From assembly GCA_946887105.1 (NCBI GenBank), contig CAMPKJ010000054.1:1-23865 (forward strand): a DNA stretch of 23,865 nucleotides, given 5' to 3'. Of the stretch, positions 1 to 6,888 are shown in pieces; the stretch's first letter is position 1, and the number at the start of each line of letters is the position of its first letter. A program made the position numbers and the translations under genes. The DNA comes from an uncultured Acidobacteriota bacterium (GTDB taxonomy: Bacteria; Acidobacteriota; Thermoanaerobaculia; Gp7-AA8). The notes beneath the pieces are model-generated. The model did not search any database. It had not been told where the DNA came from and saw nothing but the letters and a program-made list of their open reading frames with translations.

Positions 1-292
1 ACTCCAGGTCGGGATCGCTCATCACGGAGATTTGCGACCAGCCGAGGAGATCGATGAAGCCGGGAGAGACGATGCGATTCGCAGCGTCGATGGTGCTCCT
101 GGCCGGCATGTCCGCGAGATCGCCGATGGCGACGATGACATCCCCGCGCACACCGACGTCGCCGCGGAACCACGGCGCGCCGGTGCCGTCGAGAATGCGT
201 CCGTTGGTGATTTTCAGGTCCAGCATAGGTTGCGGTTTCGTGGTTGCGCAGTTGGCGAGTGTGATGGTGAGAAGCGCGAGGACCAGTCTCAA
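1..292 (-). CDS. N-acyl-D-amino-acid deacylase family amidohydrolase, N-terminal fragment
   Basis: Partial gene; the C-terminus lies beyond the left edge. The readable N-terminus contains ITNGRILDGTGAPWFRGDVG followed by an IDAANRIVSPGFIDLLG segment, the typical start of amidohydrolases of the D-aminoacylase/dihydroorotase type, which hydrolyse N-acyl-D-amino acids or related amides. The usual metal-binding HxH after 'GFID' is replaced by LGWSQ, so the metal site may be non-canonical. The start is uncertain. A TTG at 292 gives a short hydrophobic leader (MRLVLALLTITLANC) with a lipobox-like cysteine, but Asn at -1 is unusual. An ATG at 226 gives a cytoplasmic protein starting MLDLKITNG. The TTG lies inside the outer unit of the repeat hairpin at 286-368. 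It is downstream of lysA on the same strand and may be co-transcribed. Confidence 0.75.
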   Translation of the reverse strand, partial: MRLVLALLTITLANCATTKPQPMLDLKITNGRILDGTGAPWFRGDVGVRGDVIVAIGDLADMPARSTIDAANRIVSPGFIDLLGWSQISVMSDPDLE

Positions 293-368
293 AGTCGCAA
301 AGTCGCAAAGTCGCAAAGGACGTCGCGGCCCTCCTCTTTGAGACTTTGAGACTTTGCGACTTTGAGAC
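286..368. repeat. Hairpin element A of octamer (GTCKCAAA) units
   Basis: The left arm (286-318) is four tandem units GTCTCAAA, GTCGCAAA, GTCGCAAA, GTCGCAAA plus G. A 17-nt GC-rich loop (319-335) follows, then the right arm (336-368) of four TTTG[A/C]GAC units. The arms pair over 33 positions with two mismatches, both at the variable fourth base of the unit. The element fills the gap between the lysA stop (379) and the next gene on the minus strand. Two relatives lie at 3027-3112 and 11085-11169. Its role is unknown; it could form an mRNA stem-loop or be a REP-like mobile palindrome. Confidence 0.9.
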
Positions 369-378
369 GAGGCCAAAC

Positions 379-1644
379 TCACTCCATCCCCCTGACCAGA
401 TCCGCCAGCGTCTGCCGCGAGCGGATCAGCCGCGCCTTCCCCTCGTCGATCAGCACCTCGGCCGGGAGGAGGCGGGCGTTGTAGTGCGAGGCCATCGAGA
501 AGCCGTAGGCGCCGGCGTCGCAGAAGGCGATCAGGTCGCCGATGTGCGTGCGGTCGAGCGATCGCGTGACGACGCGGCCCGCGGTGCGCGTGAAGACGTC
601 GCCCGATTCGCAGAGATTGCCGGCCACGACCAGCTCATCGCGCTCGAGGTTCGGGTCCCAGCTCGTGCGCAGCGAGCCGTTCGAGCCGCGCGACGCGTTC
701 AGGATGTGGTGATACGCGCCGTACTTCGACGGGCGCACGAGGTGATTGAAGCCGGTGTCGCAGCCGATCCATTCGACGCCCGCGCTGATGCGCTTGCTGG
801 TGACGCGGGCGAGCAGCGTGCCCGATTCGGCGACGAGATAGCGCCCCGGCTCGAGGATGGCGGTGAGGCCGCGCTCGCGCAGCAGCGGTCCGGCCAGCGC
901 GGCCAGTTCCTGTCCGTACTGCGCGATCGGGAACTCCGCGTCGCCGGGACGATAGGGCGTGGAGATGCCGCCGCCGAAATTCAGCCAGCGCAGCCACTTG
1001 AAGTGCGGCGCGAGCTCGAGCAGACAACGTGCGGCTTCCAGCAGAGGCGCGATGTCGTCGACGCCCGAGCCGATGTGCGCGTGCAATCCGACCACGCGGC
1101 GGCCGGAGTCCTCGACCAGCATGCGCGCGGTGGCGATCTCGGCGACGTCGATGCCGAACTTCACGCTCTCGCCGGCCGTGATGACGTCGGCGTGATGCCC
1201 GGCGCCGACCGGCGGATTGAGGCGCAGCGCGATCGGATTGGTCAATCCGAGGGCCACGATGCGATCGATCTCCGCGACGGAGTTCACGTTGATGACGATG
1301 TGCGGATCGGGAATTGCGCGCAGGTCATCGTCGGAGACGTTCGAGCACGTGAACCAGATCGCGCCGGCGGTGAACCCGGCGCGCATGGCCAGATGGATCT
1401 CGCCCGGCGACACCGCATCGCACCCGAATCCCTGCTCGCGGATGAGCCGCAGCAGCGAAAGGTTCCCGTTCGCCTTCATCGCATAAAACGGCTGGAAGGG
1501 GAGAGCGGAGAACGCGCCGCGCACGTTCGCGAGCTGCCGCCGGATCACCGCGGCGTCATAGACGTAGAGCGGCGTCCCGAACTCCGATGCGAGATCGGCG
1601 GTGGAGAGGCCGTTGATGTGGAGGAGGCCGGTTTGGTACTGCAT
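379..1644 (-). CDS. lysA: Diaminopimelate decarboxylase
   Basis: 421 aa, full length for the family. LysA is a PLP enzyme that decarboxylates meso-diaminopimelate to L-lysine, the last step of the DAP pathway, in the cytoplasm. Visible landmarks of the fold-III alanine-racemase-like barrel are FYAMKAN with the PLP lysine at K57, HIGSG at 190-194, GGG at 224-226 and EPGR at 265-268. The C-terminal beta domain carries the catalytic CESGD at 345-349 and the CDAGAYGFSMASHYN signature from about 375. The ATG at 1644 lacks a Shine-Dalgarno sequence but has TACAAT 9 nt upstream on the minus strand, so the message may be leaderless. It is divergent from thyA with only 55 nt between the start codons. 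Confidence 0.96.
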   Translation of the reverse strand: MQYQTGLLHINGLSTADLASEFGTPLYVYDAAVIRRQLANVRGAFSALPFQPFYAMKANGNLSLLRLIREQGFGCDAVSPGEIHLAMRAGFTAGAIWFTCSNVSDDDLRAIPDPHIVINVNSVAEIDRIVALGLTNPIALRLNPPVGAGHHADVITAGESVKFGIDVAEIATARMLVEDSGRRVVGLHAHIGSGVDDIAPLLEAARCLLELAPHFKWLRWLNFGGGISTPYRPGDAEFPIAQYGQELAALAGPLLRERGLTAILEPGRYLVAESGTLLARVTSKRISAGVEWIGCDTGFNHLVRPSKYGAYHHILNASRGSNGSLRTSWDPNLERDELVVAGNLCESGDVFTRTAGRVVTRSLDRTHIGDLIAFCDAGAYGFSMASHYNARLLPAEVLIDEGKARLIRSRQTLADLVRGME

Positions 1645-1653
1645 GAGCGGCGC

Positions 1654-1659
1654 ATTGTA
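1654..1659 (-). promoter_or_regulatory. Putative -10 box of lysA
   Basis: TACAAT on the minus strand (five of six to TATAAT) ends 9 nt before the lysA ATG. No good -35 hexamer is seen at 17-18 nt. The position would start the transcript at or next to the start codon. Confidence 0.45.
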
Positions 1660-1663
1660 AGCG

Positions 1664-1691
1664 GTGACGACAACATCTCCAGCGCTACAAT
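1664..1691 (+). promoter_or_regulatory. Putative thyA promoter (leaderless)
   Basis: GTGACG at 1664-1669 (four of six to TTGACA), a 16-nt spacer, and TACAAT at 1686-1691 (five of six to TATAAT). Only 8 nt separate the -10 box from the thyA ATG at 1700, so transcription would begin at about the start codon. No Shine-Dalgarno sequence is present. Confidence 0.5.
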
Positions 1692-1699
1692 CGCCTCCG

Positions 1700-2494
1700 A
1701 TGCAGAGCTACCTCACCCTCCTCCAAACCATTCTCGATCGCGGGGCGCGCAAGACCGACCGCACGGGTACGGGGACGTTGAGCATCTTCGGGCATCAGAT
1801 GCGGTTCGATCTCGCCGAATCCTTTCCGCTGCTGACGACGAAGAAACTGCATCTGCGCTCGATCATCTACGAGTTGCTCTGGTTTCTCGCGGGCGAGACG
1901 AACGTGCGCTATCTCAACGAGAACAAGGTCACGATCTGGGATGAGTGGGCGGACGAGAACGGCGAGCTGGGGCCGGTGTATGGACGGCAATGGCGCGCGT
2001 GGCCAACGGCGGACGGGCGGACCATCGATCAGATTTCGGAGGTCCTCGAACAGATCCGCCGCAATCCCGACTCGCGGCGCCTGGTGGTGAGCGCGTGGAA
2101 CGTCGGGGAGCTGGAGAAGATGGCCCTCTCGCCGTGTCATGCGCTGTTCCAGTTCTATGTCGCGGACGGAAGGCTCTCCTGCCAGCTCTACCAGCGCAGC
2201 GCGGACGTGTTTCTCGGCGTGCCGTTCAACATCGCCTCGTATGCGCTGCTGACGCTCATGGTCGCGCAGGTGACGAACCTCGCGCCCGGCGAGTTCGTGC
2301 ACACGTTCGGCGACGTGCACCTCTATCTCAATCACGTCGACCAGGCGCGCGAGCAGCTCACGCGCCAGCCGCGGCCGCTGCCCACCATGCGCCTCAATCC
2401 CGGCGTGCGCTCGATCTTCGATTTCAAGTTCAGCGATTTCACGCTCGAGAACTATGATCCGCATCCGGCCATCAAAGCGCCGATCGCTGTATGA
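1700..2494 (+). CDS. thyA: Thymidylate synthase
   Basis: 264 aa, the same length as the E. coli enzyme and collinear with it. ThyA methylates dUMP to dTMP using 5,10-methylene-tetrahydrofolate, releasing dihydrofolate. The sequence shows the N-terminal [17 protein letters not shown] block, the catalytic cysteine in [12 protein letters not shown] (near residue 146), the [17 protein letters not shown] substrate-binding block and the ending [13 protein letters not shown]. An in-frame GTG at 1664 would add 12 residues, but the ATG at 1700 (MQSYLTLL) matches the family start and sits just after a -10 box. Its last four bases overlap the folA start (ATGA), so the two are translationally coupled and jointly recycle folate. 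Confidence 0.97.
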   Translation: MQSYLTLLQTILDRGARKTDRTGTGTLSIFGHQMRFDLAESFPLLTTKKLHLRSIIYELLWFLAGETNVRYLNENKVTIWDEWADENGELGPVYGRQWRAWPTADGRTIDQISEVLEQIRRNPDSRRLVVSAWNVGELEKMALSPCHALFQFYVADGRLSCQLYQRSADVFLGVPFNIASYALLTLMVAQVTNLAPGEFVHTFGDVHLYLNHVDQAREQLTRQPRPLPTMRLNPGVRSIFDFKFSDFTLENYDPHPAIKAPIAV

Positions 2495-3021
2495 GACTCT
2501 CCATCATCGCGGCACTGTCGACCAACAACGTCATCGGACGTGCCAATGAAATCCCGTGGCGCCAGTCGGCGGACCTGAAGCGGCTCAAGAGCATGACCAT
2601 GGGACATCACATGATCATGGGCCGCAAGACGTGGGACTCGATCGGCAGGCCGCTGCCGGGACGGGTGATGGTGGTGGTCACGCGCCGGGGCGACTTCGCT
2701 CCCGAAGGAGTGGTGGTCGTGCCGTCGCTCGAAGAGGCCATCGAGCTCGTGGAGCGGAGCGGCGACGAGGAGCCGTTCATCGCCGGCGGCGCGGAGATCT
2801 ATCAGCAGTCGATGCATCGCGCCGACCGCATGTACCTGACCCGCATTCACGCCGACATTGAGGGCGATACGTATTTCCCCGACTTCGACGACGTGAGCGA
2901 GTGGCACCTCGTCGACGCCGAGCACTTCGAGGCCGACGAGAAGAACGAGTATCCGTACTCGTTCCTCACCTACGAGCGCGCCGGTGCGATCGGCCACCCG
3001 ATCCCGGAGGACGGGGGGTAG
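2491..3021 (+). CDS. folA: Dihydrofolate reductase
   Basis: 176 aa. It reduces dihydrofolate to tetrahydrofolate with NADPH, regenerating the cofactor spent by ThyA. The protein opens [20 protein letters not shown], then [10 protein letters not shown] with W23 and the proton-donating acid D28. [16 protein letters not shown] (about 43-58) is the classical NADPH-binding signature, and FIAGGAEIY (96-104) is the second cofactor glycine motif. The start codon overlaps the thyA stop. The C-terminal tail GHPIPEDGG extends a little past the usual DHFR end. Hairpin element B begins a few bases after the stop codon. Confidence 0.97.
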   Translation: MRLSIIAALSTNNVIGRANEIPWRQSADLKRLKSMTMGHHMIMGRKTWDSIGRPLPGRVMVVVTRRGDFAPEGVVVVPSLEEAIELVERSGDEEPFIAGGAEIYQQSMHRADRMYLTRIHADIEGDTYFPDFDDVSEWHLVDAEHFEADEKNEYPYSFLTYERAGAIGHPIPEDGG

Positions 3022-3026
3022 TCGGA

Positions 3027-3112
3027 GAGTCGCAAAAGTCGCAAAGTCTCAAAGGGCGTGCCCTCCACACTCTTTGCGACTTTGAGACTTTGCGACTTTG
3101 CGACTCTAAGAC
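3027..3112. repeat. Hairpin element B of octamer (GTCKCAAA) units
   Basis: The left arm (3027-3054) holds three units (G, G, T variants from outside in, with one extra A). The right arm (3072-3106) holds four inverted units. The three outer right units match the left arm variant for variant, giving about 27 paired bases with a single bulge; the fourth right unit falls in the loop. The loop (GGGCGTGCCCTCC...) resembles those of elements A and C. It lies between folA and the MFS gene, both on the plus strand. Confidence 0.9.
3082..3110 (+). promoter_or_regulatory. Putative promoter within element B
   Basis: TTGAGA at 3082-3087 (five of six to TTGACA) lies inside a repeat unit. It is followed by a 17-nt spacer and TCTAAG at 3105-3110 (four of six to TATAAT), 13 nt before the MFS ATG. 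The repeat may therefore donate a -35 box to the downstream gene. This is sequence resemblance only. Confidence 0.3.
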
Positions 3113-3123
3113 TGCGAAGCGCG

Positions 3124-4332
3124 ATGTACCTCCGCCTCCTCCGCACCAACCGCGATTTCCGGCTCCTGTACTTCGCGACGCTGATCTCGCTGGGCGGCGA
3201 CTGGTTCCTGACCGTCGCGCTGCTCGATCTCGTGCTGGAGCTGACCGCGTCGGCGACGCTGGTGTCGCTGGTCCTCCTCTGCCAGACGCTGCCGATCTTT
3301 CTCTTCACGCCGCACGCGGGGCATCTGGTCGATCGCATCGACCGGCGCAAGCTGATGATCGCCGTCGATCTGCTGCGCATCGGCGCGTGCCTGCTGCCGC
3401 TGCTCGCGCGCACGCCGGCCATGCTGCCGTTCGCATTCGCGGGCGTGTTCCTGATCGCGGCCGGCTCGGCGTATTTCGAGCCGGCGGCGCAGGCATCGCT
3501 GCCGAACATCGTGGCACCCGAGGATCTCGCGCCCGCGAATGTGCTGATGGGATCGACGTGGGGCACGATGCTCGCCGCGGGCGCCGGGATTGGCGGCGCG
3601 GTGACGGCACTCCTCGGGCGCGACGCCTCGTTCGTGTTCGACTCCATGAGCTTCGGTGTCTCGGCGATTCTTCTGATGCGCATGCGCGGACGCTTTTCGG
3701 AGGATCGCGATGCCAGTCATGCGCGTCCGCCGTTTCTCGAGTCGGTGCGCGAGACGTTCCGCTTCGCCCGGGATCGCCCGCGCGTGCTCGGATTGCTGAC
3801 CGTGAAAGCCGGCTACGGTCTCGGCGGCGGCGTCGTGGCGATGGTGGGCGTGTTCGGCAGGGAGGTGTTCCGCGCCGGCGCGTGGGGCATCGGGCTGCTG
3901 CTGGCCGCGCGCGGGATCGGCGCGCTGCTCGGGCCGTTCCTGCTGCGCGCGAGCATCCGCGACGGCGATACGCAGTACCGCGCCATCGCCTGGTGCGTGA
4001 TCGGCTTCGGCGCCGGCTACACCGCGCTCGCGCTGTCGACGAATCTGTCGCTCGGGTTGCTGTCCGTCCTCTTCGCGCACCTCGGCGGCGGCGCGGCCTG
4101 GCAGATCTCGACGTACGGCCTGCAGCGCGAAACGCCCGATGTCATCCGCGGCCGCATCTTCTCCGCCGACTACGGAATGGTCACGTTGACCATGGCCATG
4201 TCCGGCCTCGCGGCGGGGATTGCGTCGGACCGCTTCGGTCCGGCCGCGGCGACGGTGGGCGTGGCATCGGTATGCTTGCTGTTCGGCATCGGATGGGCAA
4301 TCGCGACATGGAAGCTATGGCGCAGCGACTGA
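3124..4332 (+). CDS. MFS transporter
   Basis: 402 aa, very hydrophobic, with repeated membrane segments typical of a 12-helix major facilitator permease. It resembles the MFS_3/EntS-like exporter branch. The loop between helices 2 and 3 carries the motif-A-like GHLVDRIDRRK (66-76), and the C-terminal half contains PDVIRGRIFSADYG, a feature of this branch. The substrate cannot be read from sequence; efflux of a small molecule is a guess from the branch. The ATG at 3124 (MYLRLLRTNRDFRLLY) is chosen because the longer reading frame from a GTG at 3058 only translates the hairpin repeat. The 3' end overlaps the next gene by 16 nt, so the two are probably coupled. Confidence 0.88.
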   Translation: MYLRLLRTNRDFRLLYFATLISLGGDWFLTVALLDLVLELTASATLVSLVLLCQTLPIFLFTPHAGHLVDRIDRRKLMIAVDLLRIGACLLPLLARTPAMLPFAFAGVFLIAAGSAYFEPAAQASLPNIVAPEDLAPANVLMGSTWGTMLAAGAGIGGAVTALLGRDASFVFDSMSFGVSAILLMRMRGRFSEDRDASHARPPFLESVRETFRFARDRPRVLGLLTVKAGYGLGGGVVAMVGVFGREVFRAGAWGIGLLLAARGIGALLGPFLLRASIRDGDTQYRAIAWCVIGFGAGYTALALSTNLSLGLLSVLFAHLGGGAAWQISTYGLQRETPDVIRGRIFSADYGMVTLTMAMSGLAAGIASDRFGPAAATVGVASVCLLFGIGWAIATWKLWRSD

Positions 4333-6140
4333 TCCTGAGCGCGGTGGCCGCGCTGCTCTTCGCCTGCCAGCGCACTCCGGTGAAGCCTCCGGTCATCCTC
4401 ATCTCGATCGACACGCTGCGCTCCGATCATCTGCCCGCGTACGGGTACCGCGCCATCGCCACGCCGTCCATCGACCGCCTCGCCGCGGACGGCATCGTGT
4501 ACGAGCACGCCTTTTCGCACGTGCCGCTGACGCTGCCATCGCACGCCTCGATCTTCACCGGCCTCTTGCCCGCGCATCACGGTGTCCGCGACAACGCCGG
4601 CTTCCGGCTCGATGCGAAGACGCCGACGATCGCGTCGATGTTGCGCGCGCACGGCTATGCGACGGGCGGCGTGGTCTCGGCATACGTGCTCCGCGCGACG
4701 ACGAACGCGAACGCCGGTTTCGATGCGTACGACGACGCGATCCCGTTCATCGAAGGCGCGCCGACCGGCAACGTTGCGCGGATCGGACGCGATTCGATCG
4801 CCATCGCCAGGCAGTGGATCGCCGGCAAGTCGACGCAGCCGTTTTTCGCATTCGTGCATCTCTTCGAGCCGCACGCGCCGTACGAGCCGACCTACGACGC
4901 GGAGATCGTGGCGTCGGACGCATTGGTCGGCGAGCTGCTCGATGCGCTACGCGCGTCGGGGATCTACGACGACGCGCTGATCGTCCTGCTCTCCGATCAC
5001 GGCGAGGGTCTCGGCGATCACGGAGAGCGCGAGCACGGCGTGCTGCTGTATCGCGAGGCGTTGCAGGTGCCGCTGATCGTGAAGTTGCCGCGCAACGAGC
5101 GCCGCGGTACGCGCGTCGCGCAAGCGGTGCAGCTCGTCGATGTGCTGCCGACCATCGCCGCCGTGACCGGCGCAGCCGCGCCGAAACACGACGGACGTTC
5201 GCTGCTCGATCCGCAAGTCGCGCGTCCGATTCACGGCGAAACGCTCTACCCGCGCCTGCACCTCGGATGGAGCGAGCTGCGTTCGCTGATCGCGTGGCCG
5301 CATCATCTGATCGACGGACCGAAGCCGGAGCTGTACGACGTCGCGCGCGATCCGCGCGAGACGCGCGATCTGCGCGAGCCGGAGCGCCGCGTCTACGCAA
5401 AGCTGCGCGCTGCCGTCGCGCCGCCCACTCCCGCCGTCGCGCAACGCATCGATCCGGAGGAAGCGAAGAAGCTGGCGGCGCTCGGATACGTCAGCGCGCA
5501 GGCGCCCGCGGCCGTTTCTTCGCTGAATCCCCGCGATCACCTGCAGGATCTCGACGCGCTGAAGCAGGTCACGGAGCTGATGAGCAGCGGAGCGTTTGCG
5601 GACGCGGCGGCGCTGATGGAGAGGCTGCTCGCCACGAACCCTGGATGGAGTGATCTGCGCGATCAGCTCGGCGTTGCCTATGAAGCGATGGGCGATCTCG
5701 CGCGCGCCGAGAAGACCTATCGCGATGCCATCCGCACGACGCCGGAGCTCGCGCCCGCGTTCGCGTTGCCGCTGGCCGGTGTGCTCATCGCGCGAGGTGC
5801 GCTCGATGATGCCGAGGCGCACGCGCGGCTGGCGCTCGCACACGACCCGCGCGGGACGCATGAAACGCTGGCGCGCATTGCCGCTGCTCGCGGCGACCTC
5901 ACGCTGGCCAGGCGTGAAGCGGAGCTGGCGGGATCCGATTTCGTGCTCGCGCAGGTGCTGCTCGCGCAGGACGATCCGCATGGCGCGCTGGCGGCGCTAC
6001 AGCGGATCTACTCGCGGAAGAACGGGTTGCCGAAGGGCTACTTTGCGCTGGCGGGCGAAGTGTTCCTGAAGCTCGGGCGCAAGGAGGAAGCGCGCCTGGC
6101 GTTCCTGCAAGCGAAAGAGCTGGAACGCCGGCGTCCCTGA
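4317..6140 (+). CDS. Sulfatase-like hydrolase lipoprotein with C-terminal TPR repeats
   Basis: 607 aa from ATG 4317; an alternative ATG at 4308 adds three residues. The leader ends LLFAC, a good lipobox with C17, so the protein is probably a membrane-anchored lipoprotein. Residues about 25-390 are an alkaline-phosphatase/sulfatase superfamily domain: ISIDTLRSD (metal aspartates D32 and D37) and SDHGEGLGDHG near 226-236. In LTLPSHASIFTG the position of the formylglycine cysteine (CxPSR) is Thr72, so no formylglycine maturation would be needed, and the enzyme may be a phosphodiesterase or phosphotransferase rather than a true sulfatase. From about 415 to the end there are helical TPR-like repeats (for example WSDLRDQLGVAYEAMGDLARAEKTYRDAI), suggesting protein-protein contacts. 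Its stop codon directly abuts that of the convergent next gene. Confidence 0.87.
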   Translation: MAQRLILSAVAALLFACQRTPVKPPVILISIDTLRSDHLPAYGYRAIATPSIDRLAADGIVYEHAFSHVPLTLPSHASIFTGLLPAHHGVRDNAGFRLDAKTPTIASMLRAHGYATGGVVSAYVLRATTNANAGFDAYDDAIPFIEGAPTGNVARIGRDSIAIARQWIAGKSTQPFFAFVHLFEPHAPYEPTYDAEIVASDALVGELLDALRASGIYDDALIVLLSDHGEGLGDHGEREHGVLLYREALQVPLIVKLPRNERRGTRVAQAVQLVDVLPTIAAVTGAAAPKHDGRSLLDPQVARPIHGETLYPRLHLGWSELRSLIAWPHHLIDGPKPELYDVARDPRETRDLREPERRVYAKLRAAVAPPTPAVAQRIDPEEAKKLAALGYVSAQAPAAVSSLNPRDHLQDLDALKQVTELMSSGAFADAAALMERLLATNPGWSDLRDQLGVAYEAMGDLARAEKTYRDAIRTTPELAPAFALPLAGVLIARGALDDAEAHARLALAHDPRGTHETLARIAAARGDLTLARREAELAGSDFVLAQVLLAQDDPHGALAALQRIYSRKNGLPKGYFALAGEVFLKLGRKEEARLAFLQAKELERRRP

Positions 6141-6839
6141 TCAGGAAGTGGCAGCGTTGGAGGCCGCCACATCAGCCGGCGCGGACCGCGGCATTCCGCG
6201 TTTGATCCCGCGTTTGTAGCCGATGAATCCCGAGGCCGGTCCGATCAGCCAGTAAACCAGCCCCGCGTATCCGATGTAACGTCCCGTCGCGAAATACGCG
6301 ATCGCGCACGACAGCAGGCCGATGCCCACGTAGCTCGCGTACATGCACATGCTGGTGACCGTGTCGTAGACCTCGATCTCGTTCAGCTCGAGTGCGTCGC
6401 GCAGGCGCCAGGCGTGCCAGTACATCAACAGGAACAGCGTGAAGATGCCGATGAACCCGATGCTGTAGATCAGCATCAGGCTGCGGCCGTTCATCGAGCC
6501 GCGGATCTCGCCGGTCACGAACGAGAACATGAACTTCATCGGATAGATGTAGAAGAGCACGATGAACAGCAGCGCCGTGTTCAGTGCGATGGTGATCTCG
6601 TCGGACAGCGCGTAGCGGCGGAAGAAGGTGTGATGGACGTGCCACACCCACGTCAGGATCGCGAAGCAGATCGCGAACGCGGGCAGGCCGCGCATCGTGT
6701 TCATCAGCTCGGCGTAGCTGGTCGGCACTTCCAGCGACACGACGATCAGCGTCAGCGCGAATCCGAACACGACGTCGCTGAACGCCTCGACCCGCGAGAC
6801 CTCGCGGCCCCGCAACCGGAACTTCACTCTGTCCGCCAT
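6141..6839 (-). CDS. TMEM175/DUF1211 family membrane protein
   Basis: 232 aa with about six hydrophobic segments. The first helix carries RVEAFSD (16-22), matching the RxxxFSD signature of TMEM175-type channels. The second helix region has WVWHVHHTFF (about 64-73), also characteristic. Bacterial homologues are tetrameric cation channels reported to conduct K+ with weak selectivity. Function here is inferred from family membership. The polar tail after residue 212 is not conserved in the family. The start at 6839 is supported by a good -35/-10 pair whose -10 box ends 6 nt before the ATG; no Shine-Dalgarno sequence is visible. The gene is convergent with the sulfatase gene with no spacer, the two stop codons forming TGATCA. 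Confidence 0.88.
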   Translation of the reverse strand: MADRVKFRLRGREVSRVEAFSDVVFGFALTLIVVSLEVPTSYAELMNTMRGLPAFAICFAILTWVWHVHHTFFRRYALSDEITIALNTALLFIVLFYIYPMKFMFSFVTGEIRGSMNGRSLMLIYSIGFIGIFTLFLLMYWHAWRLRDALELNEIEVYDTVTSMCMYASYVGIGLLSCAIAYFATGRYIGYAGLVYWLIGPASGFIGYKRGIKRGMPRSAPADVAASNAATS

Positions 6840-6845
6840 ACCCGC

Positions 6846-6875
6846 AATGTACGCGCTCGACGTGCTTTTTGTCAG
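6846..6875 (-). promoter_or_regulatory. Promoter of the TMEM175-like gene (leaderless)
   Basis: On the minus strand, CTGACA (6870-6875, five of six to TTGACA), an 18-nt spacer, and TACATT (6846-6851, four of six to TATAAT), followed by 6 nt and the ATG. This is the clearest promoter in the window and predicts a transcript starting at the start codon. Confidence 0.55.
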
Positions 6876-6888
6876 CTGACGTTTGTCA

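Noticed and set aside
286..368. CRISPR array
   Set aside because: Units are 8 bp with no spacers and are inverted across a loop; no cas gene is present.
1664..1699. GTG start of thyA
   Set aside because: It adds residues not found in thymidylate synthases and lies upstream of or within the predicted promoter.
346..1944. Long plus-strand open frame opposite lysA and thyA
   Set aside because: Arg/Asp/Ala-rich low-complexity translation, antisense to a well-conserved enzyme; a typical shadow of high-GC codon bias.
3058..3123. N-terminal extension of the MFS protein
   Set aside because: It would translate the repeat hairpin (TLFATLRLCDFATLRLRS) and has no counterpart in MFS proteins.
2901..4307. 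In-frame extension of the sulfatase gene back through the MFS gene
   Set aside because: The segment is antisense-like Arg-rich sequence overlapping folA and the MFS gene in another frame; a lipoprotein signal marks the real start at about 4317.
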